A DNA stretch of 64,000 bases from Acidimicrobiia bacterium (GCA_023264995.1 JAHFUR010000023.1:1-64000), one strand, 5' to 3'. Shown: positions 52,132-61,182, numbered from the stretch's first letter. Notes: generated by a model not told the origin, from the letters alone. A program made the numbers and translations.

Positions 52132-53403
52132 TCAGGGCTGGTCGAGGCGCAGCAGGTCGTCGAGGGTCTCCCGGCGGACGACCACCCGGGCCGCGCCGCC
52201 GGCCACGAACACCACCGCCGGCCGGGGCACCTTGTTGTAGTTCGATGCCATCGAGTGCCCGTAGGCGCCGGTGACCGGAGTGCAGAGGACGTCGCCCACG
52301 GCCAGGTCGGCGGGCACGTGGGCGTCACGGACGACGACATCGCCCGACTCGCAGTGCTTGCCGACGACGGTGACGGCGCGGGGCCGCTCGGCCAGGACTG
52401 CGCGGGGCAGGAAGGTCTCGTACCCGCTCCCGTACAGGACGGGCCGGGGGTTGTCGCTCATGCCCCCGTCGACGGAGACGTAGGTCCGCACGCCCGGGAT
52501 GTCCTTGATCGTGCCCACCGTGTAGAGGGTGAGGCCGGCGGCGGCGGCGATCGCCCGGCCCGGTTCGACGGTGACATGGGCGGTGATGCCGGCGCCGGCG
52601 CAGGCGGCATGGAGCACGCCGGCCCACTCGGTGATGGTCGGCGCCTCCTCTCCCTCCACGTACGGCACGCCCAGGCCGCCGCCCAGGCACAGTTCGCCGA
52701 CGTCGAGGGGAGCGACGAAACCGGCCAGGATCTCGACCGCCTTCTCGAACGACCGCAGCAGGAAGATCTGGCTGCCGATGTGGGCGTGCACACCGACCAG
52801 GTCGAAGGCGGCGTGGACCTGGGCCCGTTCGACGGCCCGGGCCGCGTCGCCCGACGCCACCCCGAGGCCGAACTTGGAGTCGGTCTGGCCGGTCATCACG
52901 TACTCGTGGGTGTGAGCCTCGACGCCGGGCGTCACCCGGACCATGACCTTGGTGCCCAACCCGTCCTCGTCGTGGAGCGACTCGAGCCGGGCCAGCTCGT
53001 CGAAGGAGTCGACGACCACCCGCACGCCGAGCTGGTGGGCCCGGCGCAGCTCCTCCATGGACTTGTTGTTGCCGTGCAGGACGATGCGCTCGGGCGGCAC
53101 GCCGGCGGCCAGGGTCACGTGCAGCTCGCCGCCGGTGGCCACGTCGACCCGCATCCCCTCCTCGTGGGCCAGGCGGGCCATGGCCAGGCAGAGGAAGGCC
53201 TTCGACCCGTAGGCCACCCCGTCGCCGAACGCGGCCACCGCCTCCCGGCAGCGAGCCCGGAGGTGGTCCTCGTCGTAGACGAAGAGGGGCGTGCCGTGCT
53301 CGGCGGCCAGGTCGAGCAGGTCGACGCCGCCCACCGCGAGCCGGCCCCGGGTGTCGACCCATGCCGTGTCGGGCAGGAGCGCCCGCGGCAACCCCCGCCT
53401 CAC
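52132..53403 (-). CDS. lysA: Diaminopimelate decarboxylase
   Basis: 423 residues from GTG 53403, overlapping the argS stop by GTGA. The fold III barrel carries the PLP lysine in VAYGSKAFLCLAM (K68), HAHIGSQIF, LGGGLGVPY and EPGRAIAAAAG as phosphate-binding segments, and KHCESGDVV with the active-site Cys from the other subunit; YNKVPRPAVV is near the end. It makes lysine from meso-diaminopimelate. An in-frame extension upstream to 53478 lies inside argS and is not homologous. Confidence 0.96.
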   Translation of the reverse strand: MRRGLPRALLPDTAWVDTRGRLAVGGVDLLDLAAEHGTPLFVYDEDHLRARCREAVAAFGDGVAYGSKAFLCLAMARLAHEEGMRVDVATGGELHVTLAAGVPPERIVLHGNNKSMEELRRAHQLGVRVVVDSFDELARLESLHDEDGLGTKVMVRVTPGVEAHTHEYVMTGQTDSKFGLGVASGDAARAVERAQVHAAFDLVGVHAHIGSQIFLLRSFEKAVEILAGFVAPLDVGELCLGGGLGVPYVEGEEAPTITEWAGVLHAACAGAGITAHVTVEPGRAIAAAAGLTLYTVGTIKDIPGVRTYVSVDGGMSDNPRPVLYGSGYETFLPRAVLAERPRAVTVVGKHCESGDVVVRDAHVPADLAVGDVLCTPVTGAYGHSMASNYNKVPRPAVVFVAGGAARVVVRRETLDDLLRLDQP

Positions 53404-55013
53404 ATCGAGTCGGGCGCGCTCACCCCGAGCAGCCCGAGGCCCACGGCGAGGCCGATGCGGGTGGCCTCCACCAGCCACAGCCGGGCCTGGGTCTGCTCGT
53501 GGGTCACGCCCTCCCCCATCACGTAGCAGTCGTGGTAGAAGCCGTGGAACCGCCCGGCCAGCTCACGCACCCACGTGGCCACCTTGTGGGGGGCGCGGGT
53601 GCGGCAGGCGTCGGCCACCACCTCGGGCAGCTCGCCCAGGCTGCGCAGCAGGTCGAGCTCGCGAGGGTGGACCAGCTCGGACAGGTCGACCATCTCCAGC
53701 GGGTACCGGGGCACGTTGCGCTCCGCGGCCACCTTGGCGATGGAGGCGATGCGGGCGTGGGCGTACTGGACGTAGAAGACCGGGTTGTCCATGGACTTCG
53801 ACACCACGGCGTCGAGGTCGAAGGTCTGGCGGGTGTCGATGGACTGGAGCAGGAAGGTGAGCCGGGCCACGTCGGGGCCCACCTCGTCGACCACCTCGGC
53901 CAGCTCGACGAACGTGCCGCTGCGCTTGCCCATGCGCACGACCTGGCCGGCCTTCATGATGGTGACGAGCTGGCCAAGCACGATCTCGAGCTCATCGGGG
54001 TCGTGGCCCAGCGCGCCGACGCCGGCCTTGAGGCGGGCGACGTGGCCGTGGTGGTCGGCCCCCCACACATCGACCAGCCGGGTAAAGCCCCGGGTGAACT
54101 TGTCGCGGTGGTAGGCGATGTCGCCCAGGAAGTAGGTGGGCTCGCCGCCGGTCTTGAGCAGCACCTCGTCCTTGTCCAGGCCCAGGTCGGTGGTGCGCAA
54201 CCAGGTGGCCCCGTCGCGCTTGTCGACCAGGCCCGAGGCCCGCAGGTCGGCCAGGGCCGCGTCAATGGCGCCGGACTCCACCATGGACTGCTCGCTGAAC
54301 CAGGTGTCGAACTCCACGCCGAGGCTCGACAGGGCGCCGCCGATGTCGGCCAGGACCCGCTGGTGGGCCCACACCACTGGGTCGGCACCGTCGGGCATCT
54401 CGGCCGCCCAGTCGAGGATGTACTGGCCCTGGTAGCCGTCCTCGGGGATGGGCTCGCCGGCCTTGGCCGCGGCCAGGGAGGCGGCGAACAGGCCCATCTG
54501 CACGCCCCGGTCGTTGACGTAGTACTCCCGGTGGACGCCGTAGCCGCAGCGTTCGAGGATGCGGCAGAGGGCGTCGCCGTAGACGGCCCAGCGGCCGGCG
54601 CCGACGTGGAGCGGCCCGGTGGGGTTGGCGCTGACGAACTCGACGTTGACCCGCTCACCGTGCCCGAGATCGTGGGCGGCGTACCCGTCGACACCCCCCT
54701 CGACGACCTCGGTCAGCACGTCGTGCAGCCACCGGTCGTGGAGGCGGAAGTTGACGAAGCCCGGCCCGGCCACCGACATCTCGGCCACGTAGGCCGGCGG
54801 GTCGAGGGCCATACGGGCCACCAGCTCGTCGGCCAGCTCGCGGGGCTTGCGCCCGGTGGCCTTGGCCGCGGCCAGGGCCACGCTGGAGGACCAGTCGCCC
54901 AGCTCGGGCCGGTTCGACCGCTCGACCGGGATGCTCGCCGGCAGCGGGTCGACGCCAAGGGCCACCAGCGCGCCGCGCAGCGAGGAGGCCAGGATCTCCT
55001 GGATCATGGGCAT
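53400..55013 (-). CDS. argS: Arginyl-tRNA synthetase
   Basis: 537 residues, class I. The N-terminal ArgS domain is followed by VEFVSANPTGPLHVGAGRWA, the HIGH region in the HVGAG variant, then YYVNDRGVQMGLFAASLAAA, the WGADHHGHVARLKAG signature and a KMSKS-like RMGKRSGTFVEL. A C-terminal DALR anticodon-binding domain ends the protein (TFDLDAVVSKSMDNPVFYVQ, YAHARIASI). It starts at ATG 55013 and is coupled to lysA. It sits downstream of a receiver gene, about 450 bp from tRNA-Arg(CCG), one of its substrates. Confidence 0.97.
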   Translation of the reverse strand: MPMIQEILASSLRGALVALGVDPLPASIPVERSNRPELGDWSSSVALAAAKATGRKPRELADELVARMALDPPAYVAEMSVAGPGFVNFRLHDRWLHDVLTEVVEGGVDGYAAHDLGHGERVNVEFVSANPTGPLHVGAGRWAVYGDALCRILERCGYGVHREYYVNDRGVQMGLFAASLAAAKAGEPIPEDGYQGQYILDWAAEMPDGADPVVWAHQRVLADIGGALSSLGVEFDTWFSEQSMVESGAIDAALADLRASGLVDKRDGATWLRTTDLGLDKDEVLLKTGGEPTYFLGDIAYHRDKFTRGFTRLVDVWGADHHGHVARLKAGVGALGHDPDELEIVLGQLVTIMKAGQVVRMGKRSGTFVELAEVVDEVGPDVARLTFLLQSIDTRQTFDLDAVVSKSMDNPVFYVQYAHARIASIAKVAAERNVPRYPLEMVDLSELVHPRELDLLRSLGELPEVVADACRTRAPHKVATWVRELAGRFHGFYHDCYVMGEGVTHEQTQARLWLVEATRIGLAVGLGLLGVSAPDSM

Positions 55014-55024
55014 CGGGGAGCGGG

Positions 55025-55405
55025 CTAGCGCCGCGGCCTGGTCATGACGGCGTTGAGCCGGTCGATCAGCTCCAGCGGGTCGAAAGGCTTGGTGATGTAG
55101 TCGTCAGCGCCCAGGTCCATGCCCTGCTGGACCTCCAGCTTCTGGGCCTTGGCCGAGAGCAGGATCACCGGAAGGTCCTCGGTGAGGGGATCGGACTTCA
55201 GGTCGGTCAGGAGCTGGAGGCCGTCGCGCTTCGGCATCATGATGTCCGAGACGACGATGTCGGGCCGGTCGGCCCGAGCCCGGGCCAGGCCTTCCTCGCC
55301 GTCGGCCGCGCAGATGACGTCGAACCCCTCGATCTCGAAGTTGACGCGCAGGAGCTCGAGGATGACGGGGTCGTCGTCGATCACCAGTACGGTCAGCTTG
55401 CCCAC
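55025..55405 (-). CDS. Single-domain response regulator (CheY-like)
   Basis: 126 residues from GTG 55405, receiver domain only. All key residues are present: D10-D12 in VLVIDDDPV, phospho-acceptor D54 in VVSDIMMPKRDG, S84 in ILLSAKAQ and K106 in YITKPFDP. There is no output domain, so it must act by protein contact or phosphotransfer. It lies 11 bp upstream of argS on the same strand and may be cotranscribed. The partner kinase is not in the window. Confidence 0.92.
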   Translation of the reverse strand: MGKLTVLVIDDDPVILELLRVNFEIEGFDVICAADGEEGLARARADRPDIVVSDIMMPKRDGLQLLTDLKSDPLTEDLPVILLSAKAQKLEVQQGMDLGADDYITKPFDPLELIDRLNAVMTRPRR

Positions 55406-55465
55406 CCCGTGATCCTACCGGTGCCCGCCGGCGCGCAATCCGGGGATACCATCGGGCCGGAGCAG

Positions 55466-55537
55466 GCCCTCGTAGCTCAGGGGATAGAGCACCGCCCTCC
55501 GGAGGCGGGTGCGTAGGTTCGAATCCTACCGAGGGCG
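55466..55537 (+). tRNA. tRNA-Arg (anticodon CCG)
   Basis: 72 nt. The acceptor stem GCCCTCG/CGAGGGC, D arm GCTC-AGGGGATA-GAGC, anticodon arm CCGCC-CTCCGGA-GGCGG and T arm GTAGG-TTCGAAT-CCTAC are all fully paired. Discriminator G73 follows; CCA is not encoded (CCT instead). The anticodon CCG reads CGG codons. Confidence 0.97.
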
Positions 55538-55620
55538 CCTCTCCGGACTATCCCGTGCCGGGCCGGCAGATTTCTGCGCCGCTGCATCCAAAGCGCCGGC
55601 CGGGTGCATCTAATCCTGTG

Positions 55621-56199
55621 ATGGACCCCCGCAACGACCTCGACCTGATCGAGGCGGCCAAGGCCGGCGACACCGCCAGCTTCGGTGAGCTGGTCCGCCG
55701 CCACGCGCCCCGCCTGCTGGCCCTGGCCCGCCAGTTCGTCGGTCCCGACGCCGCCGAGGACGTGCTGCAGGAGGCCATGGTCGACGCCTACCGGGGCCTG
55801 CCCGGCTTTGCCGGCCACGCCGCGGTCGGGACGTGGCTGTACCGCATCGCCGTGAACCGCTGCCTCCAGGAGCGCCGGCGAGCCAAGCCGCCGGTGGTGG
55901 ACGTGGAGCCCATGGAGCTGCTGGCCCGCTGGGAGGACCCCGACTACAGCGTGGACCCCGCCCTCGTGGCCGCCCGGCGGGCGCATGCCGAGACGCTCCA
56001 GGCCCTGCTCGGCCAGCTCCCCGAGGGGTACCGCAACGCCCTGCTGCTCCACGATGGCCAGGGGCTCAGCGCATCGGAGCTGGCCGCCGTCACGGGCATC
56101 CCGCTCGGCACCGCGAAGTCGAACATCCGTCGCTCCCGTCTCGCCCTGTTCGCGCTGCTGGCCCAGGACGACCGCGGTCTGTTGGAGGAAGCACGATGA
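55621..56199 (+). CDS. ECF-type RNA polymerase sigma factor
   Basis: 192 residues from ATG 55621 (MDPRNDLDLIEAAKAGDTAS). Region 2: FGELVRRHAPRLLALARQFV and DAAEDVLQEAMVDAYRGLPG. Region 4: LPEGYRNALLLHDGQGLSAS and ELAAVTGIPLGTAKSNIRRS, a canonical helix-turn-helix. It overlaps the anti-sigma gene by 4 bp. ECF/ZAS pairs respond to redox or envelope stress; the specific signal is unknown. In-frame codons upstream to 55555 overlap the tRNA trailer and are not used. Confidence 0.92.
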   Translation: MDPRNDLDLIEAAKAGDTASFGELVRRHAPRLLALARQFVGPDAAEDVLQEAMVDAYRGLPGFAGHAAVGTWLYRIAVNRCLQERRRAKPPVVDVEPMELLARWEDPDYSVDPALVAARRAHAETLQALLGQLPEGYRNALLLHDGQGLSASELAAVTGIPLGTAKSNIRRSRLALFALLAQDDRGLLEEAR

Positions 56200-56438
56200 C
56201 CGTCCTGTCCTGCCCCGAGGCCCGGTCAATGGTGTCGGACTACATCGACGGCGACCTCCCGCCGGCGCTGGCCCGCTCCCTCGAGGAGCACCTGCAGAGC
56301 TGCCCGTGGTGCCCGCCGCTCTACGCGTCGCTCGTCGAGACGCTGGCCGACCTCAAGGCCCACGACGATGCGGCCGGCGTCGAGCGGCTGGTGGCCCGGG
56401 TGCTCGACGCCATCGCCCGCCCGTCCGACGGGCCATGA
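56196..56438 (+). CDS. Zinc-type anti-sigma factor
   Basis: 80 residues from ATG 56196, coupled to the sigma gene by ATGA. The ZAS motif is complete: a Cys in VLSCPEARSMVSDYIDGDL, then EEHLQSCPWC with the H-x3-C-x2-C set. No membrane segment follows, so it is cytoplasmic, like RsrA-type redox-sensing anti-sigmas. Release of the sigma upon oxidation of the Cys/Zn site is the family's usual mode and is inferred here. Confidence 0.88.
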   Translation: MTVLSCPEARSMVSDYIDGDLPPALARSLEEHLQSCPWCPPLYASLVETLADLKAHDDAAGVERLVARVLDAIARPSDGP

Positions 56439-56470
56439 ACCACCCCTATCCAGGCACGAGAGAGGACGCC

Positions 56471-57571
56471 ATGAGCGCAGCATCGACGACCAGGGACCTC
56501 CGCGAGCAGGCCCGCGCCCGGTTGCGGCCCGGGAACTTCCAGGGCCACACGCCCCGGGCCGGCGCCCACCACACCGAGTCCGAGGCCATCGAGGCCATCG
56601 GCGCGGCCGAGGGCCGGTGGTTCAACTCGGCGCGTTACGGCCGGCGGGCCCGGGTCACCGCGGTGGCACCTCTGACCTCGACGGGCACGGTACGGGTCAG
56701 TTTCGAGGTGGTCGACGGCCTCCCGTTCCGGTTCGACCCGGGCCAGTTCGTGGGCATCGAAGCCCACTTCAAGGGGCTCGGCTACCGGCGCAGCCCGTAC
56801 TGCATCCTGTCGGCGCCGAGCGGGGAGCCGGTGTTCGACCTCCTCGTCCGCGTGGTGCCGCAGGGCCCGCTCTCCGGCTACCTCGCGTCGCGTCGCCCGG
56901 GTGACGAGGTCGCGTTCCGGGGGCCGACCGGTCGCTCGATGGTGCCGCCCGACGACGACCGGGCCCTCGCCCTGTTCGCCACCGGGACCGGCGTCGCGCC
57001 CTTCGTGTCCCTGGCCCGCCACCTGCTCGCCGGCGGCTACGCCGAGCCCATCACCCTCTGGTGGGGCCTCCGCCTGGCCGAGGACATCTGTCTCACCGAC
57101 GAGCTCGACGAGCTGGCCGCCGCGTACCCGAACTTCCGCTACGCGGTCACGCTCTCCCGGCCCACCGACGCCTGGGCAGGGCTGCGGGGCCGTCTGGGCG
57201 GCTCGGTCCCGCCCCTGCTCGCCACCCTCGGGGCCACCCGGTACTACCTGGCCGGCAACGGGGCCATGCTCGAGGAGATGGCCTTCGCCCTCTCCGACAT
57301 GGGCGTGGATCTGAAGTACCTCTACAAGGAGCCGTTCTTCAACGGCACCCACCAGGCAGACCCCGGGGTGGTGGCGGAGATCCGGGAACGCTTCGTGGCC
57401 ACTGACCTCTTCTCCGCCCACGCCAACCGGCGGGGGACCGCGTTCGACCTCGATGCCGCCCGGTCGGGCAAGGCGGGCAACGGCGACCCCCTGGCCGTGT
57501 CGGACCTGTTCGACCTGATGCCGGCATTCCTGTCCCACCACCCTGCCCAGGGGGAACTCCGGCCGGTATGA
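56471..57571 (+). CDS. Flavin/NAD(P)H oxidoreductase (ferredoxin reductase-like)
   Basis: 366 residues from ATG 56471, preceded by AGAGGA at good spacing; ATG 56435 overlapping the anti-sigma stop is possible. The FAD domain has FRFDPGQFVGIEAHFKGLGY and YRRSPYCILSAPSG (R-x-x-S-P-Y-type); the NAD domain has LFATGTGVAPFVSLARHLLA and YYLAGNGAMLEEMAFAL. No iron-sulfur cysteines are present. A C-terminal ~60-residue tail is unusual. It is the third gene of the sigma/anti-sigma operon, suggesting a redox function regulated by that sigma. Confidence 0.82.
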   Translation: MSAASTTRDLREQARARLRPGNFQGHTPRAGAHHTESEAIEAIGAAEGRWFNSARYGRRARVTAVAPLTSTGTVRVSFEVVDGLPFRFDPGQFVGIEAHFKGLGYRRSPYCILSAPSGEPVFDLLVRVVPQGPLSGYLASRRPGDEVAFRGPTGRSMVPPDDDRALALFATGTGVAPFVSLARHLLAGGYAEPITLWWGLRLAEDICLTDELDELAAAYPNFRYAVTLSRPTDAWAGLRGRLGGSVPPLLATLGATRYYLAGNGAMLEEMAFALSDMGVDLKYLYKEPFFNGTHQADPGVVAEIRERFVATDLFSAHANRRGTAFDLDAARSGKAGNGDPLAVSDLFDLMPAFLSHHPAQGELRPV

Positions 57572-57607
57572 TCCGGGGGTTCACCTGGATGTCGGGGGTT
57601 GGGGAAA

Positions 57608-59224
57608 ATGAGGTCGGTAGGTTGGCGCACCGCGTGCGCGGCAGGGGCCCTGGCGCTCGGCGTAGTGGGGCAGATGGGCCCGGCCGTCGCCGCCGACCCG
57701 GTGCGGGTGAGCCAGCCCGTCCAGATGACGCGCGACTCCAACCCCACCCGCACCTACGGGTCGCCCTACCTCCTCGTCGACCCGGGCAACCGCCTCAACG
57801 TGGTGGCGGCCACGGTGGAGATGCGCAGTCGGACGTGCGTCTTCCTGCGGTCGGCCGACGGCGGCCAGACCTGGAAGCAGCTCGACGCGCTCCCGGGGCC
57901 GCGTAACTACCCGTTCTGCTTCCAGACCTCGGGGAGCGTCACCGAGTCGCCCATGGCCTGGGGCCGGAACGGCACGCTGTACTACGCCCTGGTCGGCTGG
58001 GACGTCAACGACGGCGGCGACGCCCGCGGCAACCTCAGCGTGCTCGTGGCCCGCTCCACCAACCTGGGCACGAGCTGGGACACCACCGTGGCCCGCGACA
58101 ACCGGCCCCGCACCGGTGCCGACACCGAGACCGACCGGCCCGTGTCCGGCCTGGCCGTGGACTCCACGACGGGCAAGGAGGACATCGTCTACGTCACCTG
58201 GCGCCGCAACCTGTCCTCGGCCACGCCGGCGGTGCCTTCGCGGCCCATGGTGGCCGTCTCCACCGACGGTGGGAAGACCTTCGGCGAGCCGGTCGACATG
58301 CAGGACGCCTGGGCCAAGGACCCCAAGAACGTCACCGGCACCATTCCCGACGACAAGAAGATCCCCAACAACCTGTCGGGCTTCAACCCCGTCGCCACCA
58401 TCGACGCCAAGGGCAACTTCTACTCCCTGTGGGAGCGCCGGACCAGCAACGTCACCCCCGCCCCGAACTTCGCCTACTACGTCTCCAAGTCCTCCGACCA
58501 CGGCAAGACCTTCGAGACCTACGAGGCCTTCCCGGAGACGCCCAACCTGGCCGGGGGCTTCCTGGTCTGGGGCAAGCAGGGCGGGCCCGACGGCACCCTC
58601 CACGCCATGTGGCACGCCAAGCCGGGCCAGACCCAGGGCGACACCGACATCTACTACCGGCACTCCACCGACGGCGGCAAGACGTGGAGCGAGCCGAAGC
58701 GGCTGAACGACGATGACCCGGCCAAGCTCAACACCCAGCTCCTGCCCAGCATCAGCGTGGCGCCGAACGGCCGCCTGGACGCAGCGTGGTGGGACTTCCG
58801 GGACGACCCGGGCCTGTACGTCAACGACGTCTACACCTCCTCCTCCACTGACAACGGGGCCACCTGGTCGAAGAACGTCCGGATCACCGATCGGTCGGTC
58901 AACCGCAAGATCGGGCCGTGGAGCAACGGGTTCGACATGCGCCAGCCGGTGGGCATCACCTCCACCGACGCCTACACGGTCTTCGCCTGGGACGACACCC
59001 GCAACGGCGACGACACCGGCCAGGCCCAGGACATGTACTCGGCCACCGTGCAGTACAAGACCCTCACCAGCGGCACGCCCAACGCCGTCCGCTACGTGCT
59101 CTCGGCCCTGGCCGGCGTGACCGCCGTCGGCCTGGCCCTGCTGCTCGTCGCAGCAATCCGGCGCCGGGGCCAGCCGGCGCCGGCGGCCGGCGCCAGCAAC
59201 CCGTCCAAGAAAGTGACCAAGTAG
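57608..59224 (+). CDS. Membrane-anchored BNR-repeat (sialidase-like) surface protein
   Basis: 538 residues from ATG 57608. A signal peptide (MRSVGWRTACAAGALALGVV, cleavage near AVAAD) is followed by a six-bladed propeller with Asp-box repeats SADGGQTW, STNLGTSW, STDGGKTF, SSDHGKTF, STDGGKTW and STDNGATW. The C-terminus has a membrane helix (YVLSALAGVTAVGLALLLVA) and a basic tail, so the propeller faces outward. The Arg triad of true sialidases is not evident, so enzyme activity is doubtful. It follows the oxidoreductase by 36 bp but may have its own promoter. Confidence 0.78.
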   Translation: MRSVGWRTACAAGALALGVVGQMGPAVAADPVRVSQPVQMTRDSNPTRTYGSPYLLVDPGNRLNVVAATVEMRSRTCVFLRSADGGQTWKQLDALPGPRNYPFCFQTSGSVTESPMAWGRNGTLYYALVGWDVNDGGDARGNLSVLVARSTNLGTSWDTTVARDNRPRTGADTETDRPVSGLAVDSTTGKEDIVYVTWRRNLSSATPAVPSRPMVAVSTDGGKTFGEPVDMQDAWAKDPKNVTGTIPDDKKIPNNLSGFNPVATIDAKGNFYSLWERRTSNVTPAPNFAYYVSKSSDHGKTFETYEAFPETPNLAGGFLVWGKQGGPDGTLHAMWHAKPGQTQGDTDIYYRHSTDGGKTWSEPKRLNDDDPAKLNTQLLPSISVAPNGRLDAAWWDFRDDPGLYVNDVYTSSSTDNGATWSKNVRITDRSVNRKIGPWSNGFDMRQPVGITSTDAYTVFAWDDTRNGDDTGQAQDMYSATVQYKTLTSGTPNAVRYVLSALAGVTAVGLALLLVAAIRRRGQPAPAAGASNPSKKVTK

Positions 59225-59273
59225 TACCCTGACCAGCGAGCGGCCTCACTGCATTGGGGCCTGAGGAGGAACG

Positions 59274-59855
59274 ATGAACATCCGCAGGTTGACGAGCCTC
59301 ACCGTCGGCGCCGGCGCCGCCATCGCCGCCGTCGTCATGGCCGCTTCGGCTTGGGCGTGCGTCCCCGTGGCCACCCTGAACCTGTCCACGGTCCAGGCCA
59401 AGGCCGGGCAGGACATCACGGTCACCGGCAACTCGTACAACGGCAACAAGCCCGCCGTCGTGCACTTCAACGCCATCGACGGCCCGGTCCTCGGCTCGTT
59501 CACGCCCAACGGTGGGCGCATCGAGGGCACCGTCACCATTCCCGCCGGCACCGCCCCCGGCAACTACCTGCTGATCGTCACCCAGGAGTTCACCCAGGGC
59601 GTGCAGACCTGGGGCGTGCCCGCCCGGGCCCTGCTCTCGGTCACCGGCGCCAACGGCGCCCCGGTGCTGGGGGCGTCCGTCGGCAGCACCGTCGAGGGCC
59701 GCCCGGTCGGCCTCGAGTCCACCTCCACCCCCAGCGGCGGCTCGCTGCTGCTGGCCGGCGTCGGCGCCGCCGGTATCGCCCTGTTCCTGGCCGGCCTGGC
59801 CGCCGTGGCCGTCGGCCGCCGGCCCGAGGCCACCACGGCCAAGGCCCGCTCCTAA
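59274..59855 (+). CDS. Secreted, anchored Ig-like small protein
   Basis: 193 residues, ATG 59274 with ribosome site GAGGAGGAACG. A signal peptide (SLTVGAGAAIAAVVMAASAW, cleavage near AWA) precedes an IPT/Ig-like beta domain (TVQAKAGQDITVTGNSYNGN, VTIPAGTAPGNYLLIVTQEF). The C-terminal GSLLLAGVGAAGIALFLAGL helix and basic tail anchor it. I do not recognise the family; its layout parallels the protein at 38338. It lies 49 bp after the BNR protein gene, likely in the same unit, and is followed by a strong terminator. Confidence 0.72.
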   Translation: MNIRRLTSLTVGAGAAIAAVVMAASAWACVPVATLNLSTVQAKAGQDITVTGNSYNGNKPAVVHFNAIDGPVLGSFTPNGGRIEGTVTIPAGTAPGNYLLIVTQEFTQGVQTWGVPARALLSVTGANGAPVLGASVGSTVEGRPVGLESTSTPSGGSLLLAGVGAAGIALFLAGLAAVAVGRRPEATTAKARS

Positions 59856-59868
59856 CCGTCGAGGCACG

Positions 59869-59918
59869 GGACCGGGGTCATCCGGCAGCGCCCTGGCGCT
59901 GGCAGATGACCCCGGTCC
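59869..59918. terminator. Double-stem terminator between convergent genes
   Basis: Outer arms GGACCGGGGTCATC and GATGACCCCGGTCC (14 bp, perfect) enclose an inner hairpin CAGCGCC-CT-GGCGCTG. A short TTT follows on the plus strand. It lies 13 bp after the Ig-like gene and just before the 3' end of the convergent MoeB-like gene, so it probably works both ways. Confidence 0.85.
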
Positions 59919-59925
59919 TTTCGCG

Positions 59926-61107
59926 TCAGGCCGCCGGCGCCTGCTTCGGGTGGGGCATGCACAGCTCGTCGTACTCGGCGATGACGATCTCGCCGGCGTC
60001 GGGCCCGCAGGCCAGGCAGGCCGGGTCACGCTGGAGCTTGAACGTGCGGAACGACTCCTCGAGGGCGTCGTAGGCCATCAGGCGGCCGATCAGCGGGTCA
60101 CCCAGGCCCAGGACGAGCTTGATGGCCTCCATGGCCTGGATGGAGCCGATGATGCCGGGGAGCACCCCGAGCACGCCGGCCTCGGCGCATGACGGGGCCA
60201 GTTCGGCCGGCGGGGGCTCGGGCACCTGGCAGCGGTAGCAGGGGCCGACGTAGGGCGAGTAGACGGTGACCTGGCCGTCGAAGCGGAAGATCGACCCGTG
60301 GACCACGGGGATGCGCTTGAGCAGCGAGGCGTCGTTGACCAGGTAGCGGGTGGGGAAGTTGTCGGTGCCGTCGACGATCACGTCGTAGCCGTCGATCACG
60401 TCGAGGATGTTGTCAGCGCCCAGGCGGACGTCGTAGGTGACCACGTTCACGTCGGGGTTGAGGCCGACCAGGGTCTTCTTGGCCGAGTCGACCTTGCGGT
60501 CGCCGACGCGGTCCATGTTGTGGAGGATCTGGCGCTGGAGGTTGGACTCGTCGACCACGTCCATGTCGACGATGCCCAGCGTGCCCACGCCGGCGGCGGC
60601 CAGGTAGAGGGCCGCCGGGGAGCCCAGGCCGCCGGCGCCGAGGAGCAGCACCTTGGCATCGAGCAGCTTCTGCTGGCCGGCTTCGCCCACCTCGGGGAGG
60701 AGCAGGTGGCGCTGGTAGCGGTTGCGCTGGTCGGCGCTCAGGGTGCGGGGCGCGGCCCACGGCCGGTTCTCGTTCTTCCACTTGTTGAACCCGCCGACCA
60801 CCGAGACCACGTCGGTGTAGCCCAGCTCGCCCAGGGTGCGGGCCGCGAAGGCCGAGCGGGTGCCGCCGGCGCAGTAGACGACGACGGGGCCGGCCTTGTC
60901 GGTGACCCGGCTCTCGACCTGGCTCTCCAGATGGCCACGGGGGATGTGGACGGCATGGGGCAGCGCGCCCTGCTCGTACTCGTCGGGCTCCCGGACGTCG
61001 AGGACCACGGTGGCCGGGTTGGCCGCGATGGCCGCCTCGGCGGTCTCGGTGTCGACCTCGCGGATCGACGCCTTGGCGCCGGCCAGCAGGTCACGGAAAG
61101 TGGGCAT
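59926..61107 (-). CDS. MoeB/ThiF-family adenylyltransferase with N-terminal rhodanese
   Basis: 393 residues. Residues ~10-110 form a rhodanese domain with active Cys79 in VVYCAGGTRSAFAA. The E1-like domain follows: RYQRHLLLPEVGEAGQQKLL, LLLGAGGLGSPAALYLAAAG (nucleotide loop), NLQRQI and DGTDNFPTRYLVNDA, with zinc cysteine pairs CYRCQ and CLACG. It activates a sulfur-carrier protein (MoaD, ThiS or CysO type). Usual MoeZ proteins have the rhodanese at the C-terminus; here it is at the N-terminus. It starts at ATG 61107 with AGAGGA upstream. The carrier gene is not in the window. Confidence 0.92.
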   Translation of the reverse strand: MPTFRDLLAGAKASIREVDTETAEAAIAANPATVVLDVREPDEYEQGALPHAVHIPRGHLESQVESRVTDKAGPVVVYCAGGTRSAFAARTLGELGYTDVVSVVGGFNKWKNENRPWAAPRTLSADQRNRYQRHLLLPEVGEAGQQKLLDAKVLLLGAGGLGSPAALYLAAAGVGTLGIVDMDVVDESNLQRQILHNMDRVGDRKVDSAKKTLVGLNPDVNVVTYDVRLGADNILDVIDGYDVIVDGTDNFPTRYLVNDASLLKRIPVVHGSIFRFDGQVTVYSPYVGPCYRCQVPEPPPAELAPSCAEAGVLGVLPGIIGSIQAMEAIKLVLGLGDPLIGRLMAYDALEESFRTFKLQRDPACLACGPDAGEIVIAEYDELCMPHPKQAPAA

Positions 61108-61182
61108 GGGTGTCGGTCCTCTGAAGAGTGACGGTGCAGACCCTAAAACCCTACCGCAGAGGTCGACATTCCCGCCGCCCCC

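Noticed and set aside
50785-53526. 913-codon plus-strand open frame
   Set aside because: Antisense to hom and lysA; composition is His/Gly/Arg-rich with no recognisable domain, a usual effect of high GC at third positions.
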